Shown here in pieces: positions 1-8,354 of a stretch of 64,000 nt of DNA. Made by a program: the position numbers and the translations under genes. The stretch is from CACIAM-69d sp001698445 (GTDB lineage Bacteria; Cyanobacteriota; Cyanobacteriia; CACIAM-69d): assembly GCF_043235035.1 (NCBI RefSeq), contig NZ_JAZAQF010000006.1, positions 62,001-126,000 on the forward strand, read 5' to 3'. How positions within the stretch are numbered: the stretch's first letter is position 1; the number at the start of each line of letters is the position of its first letter. Under the pieces are notes generated by a model, which did not search any database, was not told the origin of the DNA, and saw only the letters and a program-made list of their open reading frames with translations.

Positions 1-557
1 TAGTTGTGTAGCTCCCATTCCAGGGCCGATCGGGGTGCAAAGTCTGTGTGACCGCCCTCGGTGCTGAACGCTCGGTAGCGGCCCGGCTCGCCCGTTGGAA
101 TCAAAAATCCTTCGCCTAAGCCAGTGCCCGCCCCCAAAATCCCGATCGGGGCCATGGGATCGGCCTTGGCCGGCTGCAACACTTTCAAATCCACCGCTTC
201 CAGCACCGGGATGCCATAGCCAACGGCGGCAAAGTCGTTGATCAGTTCCACATGGGGAATCTCTAGGGCTTGGATTAGGCGATCGACCTCCAGGAACCAG
301 CCCAGGTTGGTGAGTCGTGATGTGCCGTGGGCCACGGGCCCCGCAATGCCAAAACAGGCGCGATCGGGTCGGCGATTTAGCCCGGAAGCCCCCAAAAAGG
401 TTTCCACCATCGGCACCAAGTCGGTGAAGTCCCGGCTGGCGTATTGGGCTTCATACAGGGGTTGCAATTCCACCGCCTGGGGGGTGCGGCTGTCGGTTTC
501 CACCAACCGCAGAATCGTTTTGGTTCCGCCCACATCACCGGCCAACAGCAGCGCCAC
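1..557 (-). CDS. glk: Glucokinase, 3' end cut off by window edge
   Basis: ROK/glucokinase-fold sugar kinase that would phosphorylate glucose with ATP to glucose 6-phosphate in the cytoplasm. The visible ~185 residues begin with the phosphate-binding motif AGDVGGTKT, followed by GIAGPV and the second nucleotide-binding stretch GAGTGLGEGFL, then EGGHTDFAPR, which carries sugar-contacting residues in this family. The start is taken as GTG at 557 because a GGGAGGC ribosome-binding site lies about 7 bases upstream and the phosphate-binding motif follows within a few residues. The C-terminal half lies outside the window. It reads in the same direction as chlI, 213 bases downstream of it. Family assignment is firm; strict substrate specificity is inferred. 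Confidence 0.88.
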   Translation of the reverse strand, partial: MALLLAGDVGGTKTILRLVETDSRTPQAVELQPLYEAQYASRDFTDLVPMVETFLGASGLNRRPDRACFGIAGPVAHGTSRLTNLGWFLEVDRLIQALEIPHVELINDFAAVGYGIPVLEAVDLKVLQPAKADPMAPIGILGAGTGLGEGFLIPTGEPGRYRAFSTEGGHTDFAPRSALEWELHN

Positions 558-696
558 GGTTTCGCCTCCCGTTCTCAGATTGCTAGAGCTTCAGCAGGCC
601 AAGGAACTCTGGCCCGCCCACAAGTCAATGATCTCAACGATCTCAACCCAATCACACCCTCATCCGTCCGGCCAGGCCATAACAACCCATCCCGTA

Positions 697-717
697 GGGG
701 CGCAACGCTTGCGCCCC
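697..717. repeat. Short GC-rich hairpin repeat
   Basis: Perfect 9-bp inverted repeat GGGGCGCAA / TTGCGCCCC with a 3-base loop, in the gap between chlI and glk. From memory, similar GTAGGGGCGCAA... hairpins occur as dispersed elements in many cyanobacterial genomes. No run of T follows on the minus strand, so a simple intrinsic terminator is not supported. Confidence 0.55.
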
Positions 718-770
718 CCGATGCTCATGCAAGCAATCTCGATCGCTTGCACCCCGACCGATCGAGTTGA

Positions 771-1847
771 CTAATTTTGCTCGAAGGGTAAGCCAAAGAC
801 TGAGCAGAACGTTTTCTCAACCTTATAGCCCGAGTCGATCGTCTCCAGCGGATCCTTCCGCAGCCGGTGACGCAAGCAGAGCACAATTACCCGGCGGATG
901 TCATCGACGGTCACTTGGGTGCGACCTTCGAGGGCGGCGATTGCCTTGGCGGCCCGGTTGGTCACGATGTCGCCCCGCAATCCGTCCACATCCAGCTCAG
1001 AACAAACCTGGGAAATTTGCACCCGCAAATCGTAGTCCAGCTCCACCGAGGGCAACAGGTTCCGGGCGTTCACCAGCTTGGCTTGCAGGGCTTGCTGTTC
1101 CGTTTGGCAGCGATCGAGGTAGGTTTGGGGGCTGCTGTCAAAGGCCGATCGCTCTTCCACGATTTGCACTCGCAGGTTCGGCTCCTTCACGGTGCGAATT
1201 TCCGCGTGCATTCCGAACCGATCGAGCAGTTGGGGCCGCAATTCCCCTTCTTCCGGGTTGCCGGAACCCACCAACACAAACCGTGCTGGGTGGCGAATCG
1301 AAATCCCTTCGCGCTCCACCGTGTTCCAGCCCGAGGCCGCCGAATCCAGCAGCACATCAACCAAGTGGTCATCGAGCAAGTTCACTTCATCCACGTAAAG
1401 GATGCCGCGATTGGCCTTGGCCAACAGGCCCGGTTCAAAGGCTTTCACCCCTTCGGCCAGGGCTTTTTCAATGTCGATCGTGCCACAAACGCGGTCTTCG
1501 GTGGCTCCCAAGGGCAGGTCAACCATTTGCACCTTGCGCTGCACCACGGGCAAGGACTGACCCGCCAACGCCCGATCGCGCACCTCGTCGCTCATCAATT
1601 CCGGGTCGCGGGGGTCGCTGTTGAAGGGGTCGCCGTCCACCACATCGATTTCCGGGAGCAAGTCGGCCAGGGCGCGAATTGTGGTGGATTTGCCCGTGCC
1701 CCGATCGCCAACGATCAACACACCCCCAATTTTGGGATCAATGACGTTGAGCATCAACGCCAACTTCATTTCTTCTTGACCGACGATCGCCGTGAAGGGA
1801 AACACGGGCCGGCGGCGGGTTTCGGAACTGACAACGGTTGCGGTCAC
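771..1847 (-). CDS. chlI: Magnesium chelatase ATPase subunit I
   Basis: AAA+ motor subunit of the Mg-chelatase (ChlI-ChlD-ChlH) that inserts Mg2+ into protoporphyrin IX, the first committed step to chlorophyll. The 358-residue length is typical. Walker A is GDRGTGKST (~residues 48-56). A Walker B-like ILYVDEVNLL lies near residue 150, followed by the sensor-like GSGNPEEGELRPQLLDRFG, a hallmark of BchI/ChlI. The start is ATG at 1847, giving the usual N-terminal segment before FPFTAIVGQ. It is transcribed divergently from the membrane protein at 2072, with a strong hairpin (1953-1977) between them. chlD and chlH are not in the window. Confidence 0.96.
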   Translation of the reverse strand: MTATVVSSETRRRPVFPFTAIVGQEEMKLALMLNVIDPKIGGVLIVGDRGTGKSTTIRALADLLPEIDVVDGDPFNSDPRDPELMSDEVRDRALAGQSLPVVQRKVQMVDLPLGATEDRVCGTIDIEKALAEGVKAFEPGLLAKANRGILYVDEVNLLDDHLVDVLLDSAASGWNTVEREGISIRHPARFVLVGSGNPEEGELRPQLLDRFGMHAEIRTVKEPNLRVQIVEERSAFDSSPQTYLDRCQTEQQALQAKLVNARNLLPSVELDYDLRVQISQVCSELDVDGLRGDIVTNRAAKAIAALEGRTQVTVDDIRRVIVLCLRHRLRKDPLETIDSGYKVEKTFCSVFGLPFEQN

Positions 1848-1952
1848 GGGCGTTTCAGGTAAGGTCGATTTTGAAGGGTTGGATCTTATGGGATCAAAAT
1901 TGGGCGGGCCCTTGCGGCCGGCCGTCTTTCATTTTGCCATAGGGGTTGCGCT

Positions 1953-1977
1953 CCCAACGGGCGATCGTCCCGTTGGG
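1953..1977. other. Strong hairpin between divergent genes
   Basis: Perfect 9-bp inverted repeat CCCAACGGG / CCCGTTGGG around the 7-base loop CGATCGT, in the divergent gap between chlI and the gene at 2072. Neither strand has a following T-run, so it is not an obvious terminator. It could be a protein-binding site or a 5' leader structure; the function is unknown. Confidence 0.5.
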
Positions 1978-2071
1978 GGAGGCTGATACCATGGACTGGT
2001 AACTTTTCAGAAATTTCGGCAAGGGCTGGGCTGTGGCTGCAACTTCATCTCCTTGGGTCTCGGTGGCACGC

Positions 2072-3220
2072 ATGGTGGAAGAGCTGCTCTACTCAACTCG
2101 CCGCCGGGCCCAGGGTGGCCCGACGGCACGGGGCCCAGCGGCCCAGCGAGGGCAATCGTCGCGCCCGGCCGGCTCGCCGCTGAATTCTCAACCCAGTCGC
2201 CCCCAGCCGGCCCGGCGCGATTCGCTGGATGATCCTTGGGCCGATGACCCCGATCGCTATGTGGATGAATATGCCGATCGCCCTGTGGGCCGATCGGGTC
2301 ATCGATCCAGAAGTCACCATCAAGATCGCCATCAGGATCGTTATGAAGACGGGTACACCACTGGGTACGCCGATCAAGACACCGATCGATACGTAGATGG
2401 ATACACCGATCGTCAGTCCCACAGCGGCGAGGCTGACTTGCCCTCAGGGGGCGATCAATCCCTCAATCGCCGGCCACGCCCCAGCCACCATCCGCGTAAA
2501 ACACGCCTCCGCCATCGCTACGCGGCCCGATCGATCATCACCCGGCGCTGGTTGCCTTGGGTTGCCGGTGGCAGCCTGCTCCTGCTGTCGGATTGGCAGT
2601 TAGGATCCGCCGCTGCGGCCGGTGGAGCCGTGGTTTGGCTGGTCTATCGCACTGAGCCGCGCCATTGGCAAGCCCTCGATCGACAGATTCAAGGTTGGTT
2701 GCGAGAACTGAACCGGGGCGAAAACGGCAAGCTGACCCTGGCTCTGGTGGGCGGTGGTGCAGCCATGCTGAGCACCTATGTGGCCGCGGCCGTCTTGGGA
2801 GAATCGACCGGCTGGCTGGGGGCGGCCACGGTGCTTCAAGGGTTCGGAACCCTGAGCGTGCTGGCCCTGCTGGTGCGCCACTGGTTCGGACAACCCACGA
2901 TCGAACACGATCGCCTCTTCCATCGGGCGATCGAGCGATTGAGCGATCGCGATCCCCTTTCCCAACTGGCCGCTGCCCGCCAACTGGGCCACCTGGCCGA
3001 TCGGGGGCACTTGGATGCCACCCAAACACGCACCGCCGCCGACTGTGTGCGGTTGCTGTTGCAACAGGGGTGTGATCGCCCTGTACATGAAGCTGCTTGG
3101 GATACTTTGGCGGTGTTGGAACCGGTGGGCGCAGAACCCGGAACCGCCCGATCGGGACGATCGACCCAGCCCGTTTTGGTGCGCTTGCCTCGGGTCACGG
3201 TTCGATCGCGCCAACCCTAA
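2072..3220 (+). CDS. Membrane protein of unknown function with repetitive Asp/Arg/Tyr-rich N-terminus
   Basis: I do not recognise this gene. The first ~150 residues are charged, low in complexity and probably disordered, with repeated DRY-x-D and DGYTD-like units. They are followed by two or more hydrophobic segments (around residues 160-190 and 225-275). The C-terminal soluble part contains a HEAT-like helical stretch (DPLSQLAAARQLGHLADRG) and ends in an Arg-rich tail. ATG at 2072 (MVEELLYSTRR) is preferred. A GTG at 2033 in the same frame would add 13 residues. The repetitive stretch is encoded by closely spaced CGATCG motifs, so HIP1-type DNA and the Asp-Arg repeats coincide. No partner gene suggests a role. 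Confidence 0.7.
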   Translation: MVEELLYSTRRRAQGGPTARGPAAQRGQSSRPAGSPLNSQPSRPQPARRDSLDDPWADDPDRYVDEYADRPVGRSGHRSRSHHQDRHQDRYEDGYTTGYADQDTDRYVDGYTDRQSHSGEADLPSGGDQSLNRRPRPSHHPRKTRLRHRYAARSIITRRWLPWVAGGSLLLLSDWQLGSAAAAGGAVVWLVYRTEPRHWQALDRQIQGWLRELNRGENGKLTLALVGGGAAMLSTYVAAAVLGESTGWLGAATVLQGFGTLSVLALLVRHWFGQPTIEHDRLFHRAIERLSDRDPLSQLAAARQLGHLADRGHLDATQTRTAADCVRLLLQQGCDRPVHEAAWDTLAVLEPVGAEPGTARSGRSTQPVLVRLPRVTVRSRQP

Positions 3221-3500
3221 TCCCCAGCGATCAAACTGATGGGATCGGGGTGGAAGTTTCCTGGGTGTAACAGCGAATTCTTGAGAAAACTAGAAAATTT
3301 GAGAAAATTGCACCCGGTTCGTGTTTAAGGTTTCATGGGCTACCGTTTCCTGAAAATCGCGGCCAGCCCACATTGGCAGTCGATCGCAACCAGTTAAGAT
3401 AGAAATACCAACTTCCATCGGGGTCACCTTCAATCGCGTTGCCAGGGTGCAACAAGCGCACGCGATTCCCGAGTTCTAAGCCTTGCACCAAAGGAGGCCT

Positions 3501-3746
3501 ATGCTTCAAGACCCTAGAGCCGTCCGCCACTTTCAAAAAATCGCCGATACGATCGCTGAACTGTGGAATCGGGGCTACCGCTTTGACGATATGCGGATGT
3601 ACCTTGACGGTTACTTGGCAGCCCTACGTTACACCGAGTCCTTGGAAGCGTTTTCGATTAATCGTCTCGAAGAGGAAGCCACGCGCTATCTCTACGACCC
3701 CTCCAACTACGACATGGTGCAACCTCAGCCAGACTTAGTTGAATAG
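3501..3746 (+). CDS. Small DUF6761-type cyanobacterial protein
   Basis: Protein of 81 residues (MLQDPRAVRHFQKIADTIAE...) with the pattern ELWNRGYRFDDMR-YLDGYLAALR followed by RLEEEATRYLYDPSNY. I recall this pattern from a small conserved cyanobacterial family annotated DUF6761. Function is unknown, and it is probably soluble and helical. ATG at 3501 is fixed by an excellent AAGGAGG site at 3491-3497. An upstream in-frame start at 3483 would put that site inside the gene and is rejected. The gene stands alone between two gaps. Confidence 0.8.
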   Translation: MLQDPRAVRHFQKIADTIAELWNRGYRFDDMRMYLDGYLAALRYTESLEAFSINRLEEEATRYLYDPSNYDMVQPQPDLVE

Positions 3747-3755
3747 CACCGCTGA

Positions 3756-3783
3756 CCACGATCCAATGTCCACGATCCAATGT
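3756..3783. repeat. 14-bp tandem duplication
   Basis: CCACGATCCAATGT occurs twice head to tail with no mismatch, just after the stop codon of the DUF6761-type gene. Confidence 0.85.
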
Positions 3784-3984
3784 TTTGATGATTTGATGGG
3801 TCATTTGATCAGTGATTTGATTGTTGCAGTCACGTTCTCAGGAGATTGTTCCTAATCACGTTACTGGCATCACATCCCCTTCAAATCCTTGGCAATTTCT
3901 CTTTTGCAACTTCTCTCAGTCGATTGTCAGTCAAATTAGGTGTTCAAATTCATTTTTCATCTCTTTTTGGCTTGAAAATTCGAT

Positions 3985-4002
3985 AACCTAATGAGTTAGG
4001 TT
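3985..4002. other. Perfect AACCTAA/TTAGGTT hairpin
   Basis: A 7-bp stem with loop TGAG, followed by AATAAAAATAA on the plus strand. It could be an operator-like palindrome or a weak RNA hairpin. No function is assigned. Confidence 0.4.
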
Positions 4003-4282
4003 AATAAAAATAAGCGTGCTGTTTTCGTAGCCAAATTATGTTTCAGCCCATGAAGCTGAAATCCAGTTGGCTCAAGAATCTGGAGTAATGACTTTCTCCT
4101 TTTTCTTGCTCTAGCATGGTGTTTTTAAAGGTTGGTAGACTGATTGGGGTATCCTGCGCAAAATCGGGATCCTGGTCAGTTTTTTTGTGGGCTGAATGAG
4201 AATTTGGTGAGTCAAGCGAGCTACCGGTTTATGAAATGGGTGATGAATTGGTTAACGAAGTGGCTAATCGTTGATTTTTGAT

Positions 4283-4310
4283 GGCTTGATTTGGGTGGCT
4301 TGATTTGGGT
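4283..4310. repeat. 14-bp tandem duplication upstream of the GNAT gene
   Basis: GGCTTGATTTGGGT occurs twice perfectly, plus a partial third copy (GGCTTA), ending about 20 bases before the start codon at 4335. Confidence 0.85.
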
Positions 4311-4334
4311 GGCTTAAACAGGAATACAAAGCGC

Positions 4335-4808
4335 ATGGATGTGGTGACCTTAAAACCAGCCCGATCGCCCGATCGGGATCTGGTGTTGTCCTTAATTAGT
4401 CAGCTTTATGAGCATGAGTCCATTGAATTTGCGCTCGATCGGGTGGGGCCCGCGCTTGATCGGCTCCTGGCCCAACCGGATTGGGGCACGGTACTTTTGA
4501 TTCAGCCAGCAGGTGATCCCCAGCCCGATCGCCCCTCCATTGCTGGTTATGCCGTGTTGGCCTACCTTTACAGCCTCGAATTTGGCGGGATGGTGGCGCT
4601 GCTCGATGAGCTGTGGATTAGCGAGGCCTGGCGCGGTCAAGGGTTGGGGCGCAAAACCATGACGGCGATCGAGCAGTTCTGTGGCGATCGAGGGCTGGTG
4701 GCCCTGCGGTTGGAAGTGGGCAAAACGAACACAGTTGCCCGATCGCTCTATCAATCCTTGGGGTTCCAGGATCTCGATCGCGACTTTTGGACCAAGCGCC
4801 TCGGCTGA
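4335..4808 (+). CDS. GNAT-family N-acetyltransferase
   Basis: Acyl-CoA-dependent N-acetyltransferase of 157 residues, substrate unknown. The acetyl-CoA-binding motif A is visible as LDELWISEAWRGQGLGRKTM (pyrophosphate-binding R/Q-x-x-G-x-G/A pattern). It is followed by the motif B region RLEVGKTNTVARSLYQSLGF, including the Tyr often used as general acid. ATG at 4335 is preferred. A TTG at 4305 would add ten residues encoded by the tandem repeat and is less likely. The next gene is an unrelated GNAT of a different subfamily, not a duplicate. Confidence 0.85.
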   Translation: MDVVTLKPARSPDRDLVLSLISQLYEHESIEFALDRVGPALDRLLAQPDWGTVLLIQPAGDPQPDRPSIAGYAVLAYLYSLEFGGMVALLDELWISEAWRGQGLGRKTMTAIEQFCGDRGLVALRLEVGKTNTVARSLYQSLGFQDLDRDFWTKRLG

Positions 4809-4868
4809 GGGCCGGGCTGAAGCGGTCTGCTTTTAGACTGCTGCACCATCCCTAGCCACTGTTAATTC

Positions 4869-4919
4869 GCCCTGTGATTTAGCCCTGTGATTTAGCCCTG
4901 TGATTTAGCCCTGTGATTT
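4869..4919. repeat. 13-bp tandem repeat, four copies, containing the start codon
   Basis: GCCCTGTGATTTA occurs four times (4869, 4882, 4895, 4908; the last copy lacks the final A). Every unit contains GTG ATT. In the first three copies this is followed at once by TAG. Only the last copy runs into the acetyltransferase reading frame. Confidence 0.9.
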
Positions 4920-5425
4920 CCATCGAAAATCCCCAACCGGCCACCGTCCAGATCCGATCAGCCCAGCCTGCGGATGTGGCGGCCCTCTTTCACCTGATTG
5001 AAGCCCTGGCCGCCTACGAAAAACTCAGCCACCAGGTCACCGGTTCCCCGGAAGCCCTGCGATCGCACCTGTTTGGCGATCGGCCCTTTGCCGAAGCCCT
5101 GGTGGCCGAAGCCCAGCCCACAGCGGGCGGCGCGGCCAGCATCGTCGGGATGGCGCTGTTTTTCTATAACTATTCAACTTTTCTGACCCGGCCGGGCTTG
5201 TACCTCGAAGATCTGTTTGTGTTGCCGGCCTATCGGGGCCAGGGTTTGGGGAAAGGACTCTTGCAGGCGGTGATCGATCGGGCCAAATCGCAACAGTGCG
5301 GGCGGGTGGAGTGGAGTGTGCTGGACTGGAATGCTCCGGCGATCGCGTTTTATGAGCACATGGGCGCAACGGTTTTGCCCGACTGGCGAATTTGTCGGGT
5401 GCTGTTGCCTGAAGCGATCGCCTGA
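4913..5425 (+). CDS. SSAT-like GNAT acetyltransferase (polyamine/thialysine type)
   Basis: Acetyltransferase of 170 residues resembling the spermidine/spermine N1-acetyltransferase family, which acetylates amines such as polyamines or thialysine. Family signatures are ALAAYEKLSH, ALFFYNYSTF, GLYLEDLFVLPAYRGQGLGKGLL (CoA site, ~residues 100-122) and VEWSVLDWNAPAIAFYEHMGA (active-site and CoA region). No ATG is available. The GTG at 4913 is the only sensible start and lies inside the last copy of a 13-bp tandem repeat, without a visible Shine-Dalgarno site, so translation may be weak or unusual. The true substrate is not determinable from sequence. Confidence 0.86.
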   Translation: MISIENPQPATVQIRSAQPADVAALFHLIEALAAYEKLSHQVTGSPEALRSHLFGDRPFAEALVAEAQPTAGGAASIVGMALFFYNYSTFLTRPGLYLEDLFVLPAYRGQGLGKGLLQAVIDRAKSQQCGRVEWSVLDWNAPAIAFYEHMGATVLPDWRICRVLLPEAIA

Positions 5426-5475
5426 CAATCGGCTCACCAGCTCGCCCCGGTAAATTGTCTCGAGCGATCGGCTAA

Positions 5476-6222
5476 TTAGTCCTGGATCTCAATGGGCGAT
5501 CGGCCCAAAAATTCATCCAGTTTGGCCCGCACCACCTGGATGTCTTGCCACATCAACCATTTGGGGCTGCCCTTTTCTCGCGACTGATTTCGCAACAGAT
5601 AAGCCGGATGGAAAATGGGCATACAAAGCCGCCCTTCCCATTCCAGCCACTGGCCCCGAATTTTGGTGATGCCATCCTTGCGACCGGTCACGCCGCGCAC
5701 CGCCGTGGCTCCGGTCAGCAAGATAATTTTCGGATCCACTAACCGAATCTGCTCCATCAGGTAGGGCCGACAGGCCGCCGCTTCCTCGGGGGTGGGGGTG
5801 CGGTTACCGGGCGGCCGACAGCGCACCACGTTGCAGATATACACTTCCGTGGCCAGGTCAATGCGCACGGATTCCAGAATTTTTTCGAGCAACTGTCCCG
5901 ATCGCCCCACAAAGGGCAACCCGGTTTCGTCCTCCGTTTGGCCCGGCCCTTCACCAATGATCATGATCGGGGCCGTGGGCAATCCGCGACCGACCACCAC
6001 GTTGGTGCGACCGCCGGCCAGCTCGCAACGCTGGCATTGGCGGCAATGGGCAAACAGCGCTTCAAGGCTGTTGTAGGTTCCCGGCGGAATTGGTTGCCGA
6101 CCGTCTAGGGGAATCCGTTCGAGGTCGATCGCGGGCGGAGGTGGGGGGGCAGGCGGTGCAATGCCCCCAAAATCGAACAGACTAATTTGCTCGCTCACGG
6201 GATCAGTGGCGGACACGATCAA
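5476..6222 (-). CDS. Uracil-DNA glycosylase, family 4 (Fe-S type)
   Basis: Base-excision-repair enzyme of 248 residues that removes uracil from DNA. The catalytic/uracil-binding region GEGPGQTEDETGLPFVGRSG lies near residues 90-109 and the second motif is FHPAYLLRN near residue 211. Four cysteines placed as in the [4Fe-4S] members are visible at about 63, 66, 135 and 151 (CQRC, VVRCRPPGNR, AAACRPYL). The N-terminal ~45 residues are proline-rich and not part of the fold. The downstream (minus-direction) neighbour reads towards it, so it appears monocistronic. A three-fold 14-bp repeat lies just upstream of its start. Confidence 0.92.
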   Translation of the reverse strand: MIVSATDPVSEQISLFDFGGIAPPAPPPPPAIDLERIPLDGRQPIPPGTYNSLEALFAHCRQCQRCELAGGRTNVVVGRGLPTAPIMIIGEGPGQTEDETGLPFVGRSGQLLEKILESVRIDLATEVYICNVVRCRPPGNRTPTPEEAAACRPYLMEQIRLVDPKIILLTGATAVRGVTGRKDGITKIRGQWLEWEGRLCMPIFHPAYLLRNQSREKGSPKWLMWQDIQVVRAKLDEFLGRSPIEIQD

Positions 6223-6240
6223 ACAACTTCCTTTTTCTTC

Positions 6241-6278
6241 CGGTGGCTAGAGTCCGGTGGCTAAAGTCCGGTGGCAAC
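6241..6278. repeat. 14-bp tandem repeat, 2.6 copies
   Basis: CGGTGGCTAGAGTC, CGGTGGCTAAAGTC and a partial CGGTGGC follow one another in the gap between the BioD-like gene and the uracil-DNA glycosylase gene. Confidence 0.8.
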
Positions 6279-6301
6279 CTGCTCCTGTTGGCCGGGCTGA
6301 C

Positions 6302-7378
6302 CTAGACGGCAGCGGGTTCCATTCCTAGGCGGGCCAGCAGTCGATCGAGATCGAAGTGCTCACCCATCAGGTGACGGATGCATTGAATTTTAATCGGTTC
6401 CTGCAAACGCACTTGCCCAAAGGCCCGATCGACAATTTCCACCGTGGTCAGCGTGTCCAGATCCACCGTCAGCACCGGGACTTCCAATTCTTCAGCGCGG
6501 GTGATGATCGTTGGATCCGGCGGCACTTGCCCCGTCAGAATCAAGCAATGGGTTGAGGTTTCCAAGGCTGCAAACTGAATATCTGCCCGATCGCCCCCGG
6601 TCACCACGGCCATGTTGTTGCCCTTGCGGAAATACTTGAGGGCCGAATTCACATTCATGGCCCCGATCTTCAGGTCTTCCACCATCAGTTCCAGGCGATC
6701 GCGGCAACAGAGCACTTCCGCATCCAGTTGGCGCACCAGTTCACCCACACTGACACTCCGCAGCAGGGCGTTGCGCGGCAGCAGCCCCAAAACGGGAATG
6801 CCTTGGGACTCCAAAAATGGCCGCGCCACACCGTTCACCGCGTCCAGTTCCTTGGCAGGCAAACGATTCAGCACCACGCCCACCAATCGATCGCCCAGCA
6901 GTTCCCGAGCGGCCATCAGCCGATCGACCGTCAGGGTGGGTTCATAGGAACAAACCAGCAACACGGATGCATCCAGCGTCCGCGCCGCTTGGGCCATGGA
7001 TAGCTCAAACAAACTGCCCTCTTGTAAGGAGGCGGGCCCCTCCATCAGCACCAATTCAGCGCTGGTGTTGCCATAATCCTCCAGCAAGGCGCTGTAGTTG
7101 GTGGGGTCTTCCCCTTGCAACCGCTTGAGTACCGCACCGGAGGTTAGTTGCACCAGGGTCGGCAGCAGTCGATCGCTCGGGAGATTCAATGTCTCGCGGA
7201 TCAGCCGCACATCCGCATCTTCGCCATCCGTGGCCGTCATCAGGCCACCGAGCGGCTTCCCGTAACCGATCTTGATGTCCTTGGTGGCCAACAGATGAGC
7301 CAGCCCTAGCAATACCGCTGATTTGCCGCTGTACTCTTCCGTAGAACCGACGATCAAATGCCTGGGACGAAACGGCAC
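6302..7378 (-). CDS. BioD-like N-terminal plus DRTGG-domain protein (phosphotransacetylase-family regulator type)
   Basis: Protein of 358 residues. The N-terminal P-loop domain resembles dethiobiotin synthetase (HLIVGSTEEYSGKSAVLLGLA, Walker A near residues 8-17; LLVCSYEPTLTVDRLM; VVLNRLP). The C-terminal DRTGG-like domain is NSALKYFRKGNNMAVVTGGDRADIQ... Such proteins resemble the N-terminal half of bacterial phosphotransacetylases and occur alone in cyanobacteria; I do not know a proven role. The start is set to GTG at 7378, supported by AGGAG six bases upstream. The longer in-frame extension to 7555 has no homology-like features. Confidence 0.8.
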   Translation of the reverse strand: MPFRPRHLIVGSTEEYSGKSAVLLGLAHLLATKDIKIGYGKPLGGLMTATDGEDADVRLIRETLNLPSDRLLPTLVQLTSGAVLKRLQGEDPTNYSALLEDYGNTSAELVLMEGPASLQEGSLFELSMAQAARTLDASVLLVCSYEPTLTVDRLMAARELLGDRLVGVVLNRLPAKELDAVNGVARPFLESQGIPVLGLLPRNALLRSVSVGELVRQLDAEVLCCRDRLELMVEDLKIGAMNVNSALKYFRKGNNMAVVTGGDRADIQFAALETSTHCLILTGQVPPDPTIITRAEELEVPVLTVDLDTLTTVEIVDRAFGQVRLQEPIKIQCIRHLMGEHFDLDRLLARLGMEPAAV

Positions 7379-7608
7379 GCTAAAACTCCTGTGTTGTGCA
7401 ACAAACTGGGGCGAAATGAACCGTCTGCGGTTGGGGGAAATCGGTTGAAATCGGGGAACCGTGGCTCGATCGAAGGGCGATCGAAAAGGTTGGCGATCGT
7501 TGGCAGAACCGGCGGGGGTCTCTCGCAGCGTCACAGACCCGTTTAACAGATCCATCGGCCTTTGCGAGGGGGAAACTCCGTAACCCAGAACCGTGGGCGG
7601 TCTTCAGT

Positions 7609-7632
7609 ATTCAGAACGTGATTCAGAACGTG
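7609..7632. repeat. 12-bp tandem duplication
   Basis: ATTCAGAACGTG occurs twice perfectly, head to tail, in the gene-free interval. Confidence 0.85.
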
Positions 7633-8129
7633 AATTGACTTTCAGATGTCGTCAGATTTGAGGGGCAATTTTCAGGTGTGATCGACCCATCAAATCTGGA
7701 GGGATACCAGACATAGCAATCCTGTTAATGCAATTAAATCATTAATGTGTATTGCAGCGATTGCAACTGTCCATTACACCTGGTATGGAAGGGTAACGAT
7801 TGTAACAAGTTGTTAGAGATTGTTTCCGCAGTTTTGCGTCCTGAGTCCGGGTGGGCTGAGGCGGTTGGGGATCGCTCTTTCGGGCCTGAGAATGGGGTTG
7901 GAAACCGACGGCCGGCCGCCGATGTGACCCGATCGCCCCTCTAGGGTTAATCATTCCCAAAATTCCCTGCCTACGGTCAGCTCCGAAGCAACCCAATTCA
8001 GGGTTATCCGGACTGTTTGGCGGACGATGGGGCTAAAGGGGGCATTATGCGATCGTTTCCTAACATTACCAAAAAAATACTGCCTGATTCCGGCTGGATG
8101 CCGAGCCTGCGGTCGAGTCTGATTCCGAA

Positions 8130-8163
8130 TTTGATTGTGGGATTTGATTGTGGGATTTGATTT
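8130..8163. repeat. 13-bp tandem repeat, about 2.6 copies
   Basis: TTTGATTGTGGGA occurs twice perfectly, followed by the partial third copy TTTGATTT. Confidence 0.85.
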
Positions 8164-8270
8164 CGGTCTGATTTTGGTTTGACCAGAGTCTGATCGGGTT
8201 TCGCTGGTCAGATGCTGAAGGGTGGGACTAACCAGCGATCGCCCCAATCTAAGGGCTAATCCAAGGCCCG

Positions 8271-8306
8271 ATCTAAGGGCCAAACCGAATCTAAGGGCCA
8301 AACCGA
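8271..8306. repeat. 18-bp tandem duplication
   Basis: ATCTAAGGGCCAAACCGA occurs twice perfectly. A diverged relative (ATCTAAGGGCTAATCC...) begins about 24 bases upstream. Confidence 0.85.
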
Positions 8307-8354
8307 AGGGCCCAGCGAGGGCCGATCGGGAGGAATATTTTAGCTCGCTTGATC

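Larger units (their letters stand above)
3747..4334. other. Gene-free AT-rich interval
   Basis: No convincing ORF on either strand. It holds two short tandem duplications (3756-3783 and 4283-4310) and a perfect hairpin at 3985-4002. The base composition is clearly AT-richer than the flanking genes. No RNA gene was recognised. Confidence 0.6.
7379..8354. other. Long gene-free interval with several microrepeats
   Basis: This stretch of 976 bases lies between the BioD-like gene's start and the 3' end of the EbsA-like gene. No ORF here has recognisable features. It contains tandem duplications at 7609-7632, 8130-8163 and 8271-8306. An unannotated RNA cannot be excluded. Confidence 0.55.

Noticed and set aside
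767..1862. Plus-strand ORFs opposite chlI
   Set aside because: chlI on the minus strand is unmistakable. The opposite frames give Pro/Arg/His-rich sequences without motifs.
1953..1977. Intrinsic terminator between chlI and the divergent gene
   Set aside because: The genes diverge, so a terminator is not expected there, and neither strand has a T-run after the stem.
7379..7555. 59-residue N-terminal extension of the BioD-like protein
   Set aside because: A GTG at 7378 with AGGAG directly upstream matches the usual beginning of the domain. The extension looks like untranslated leader.
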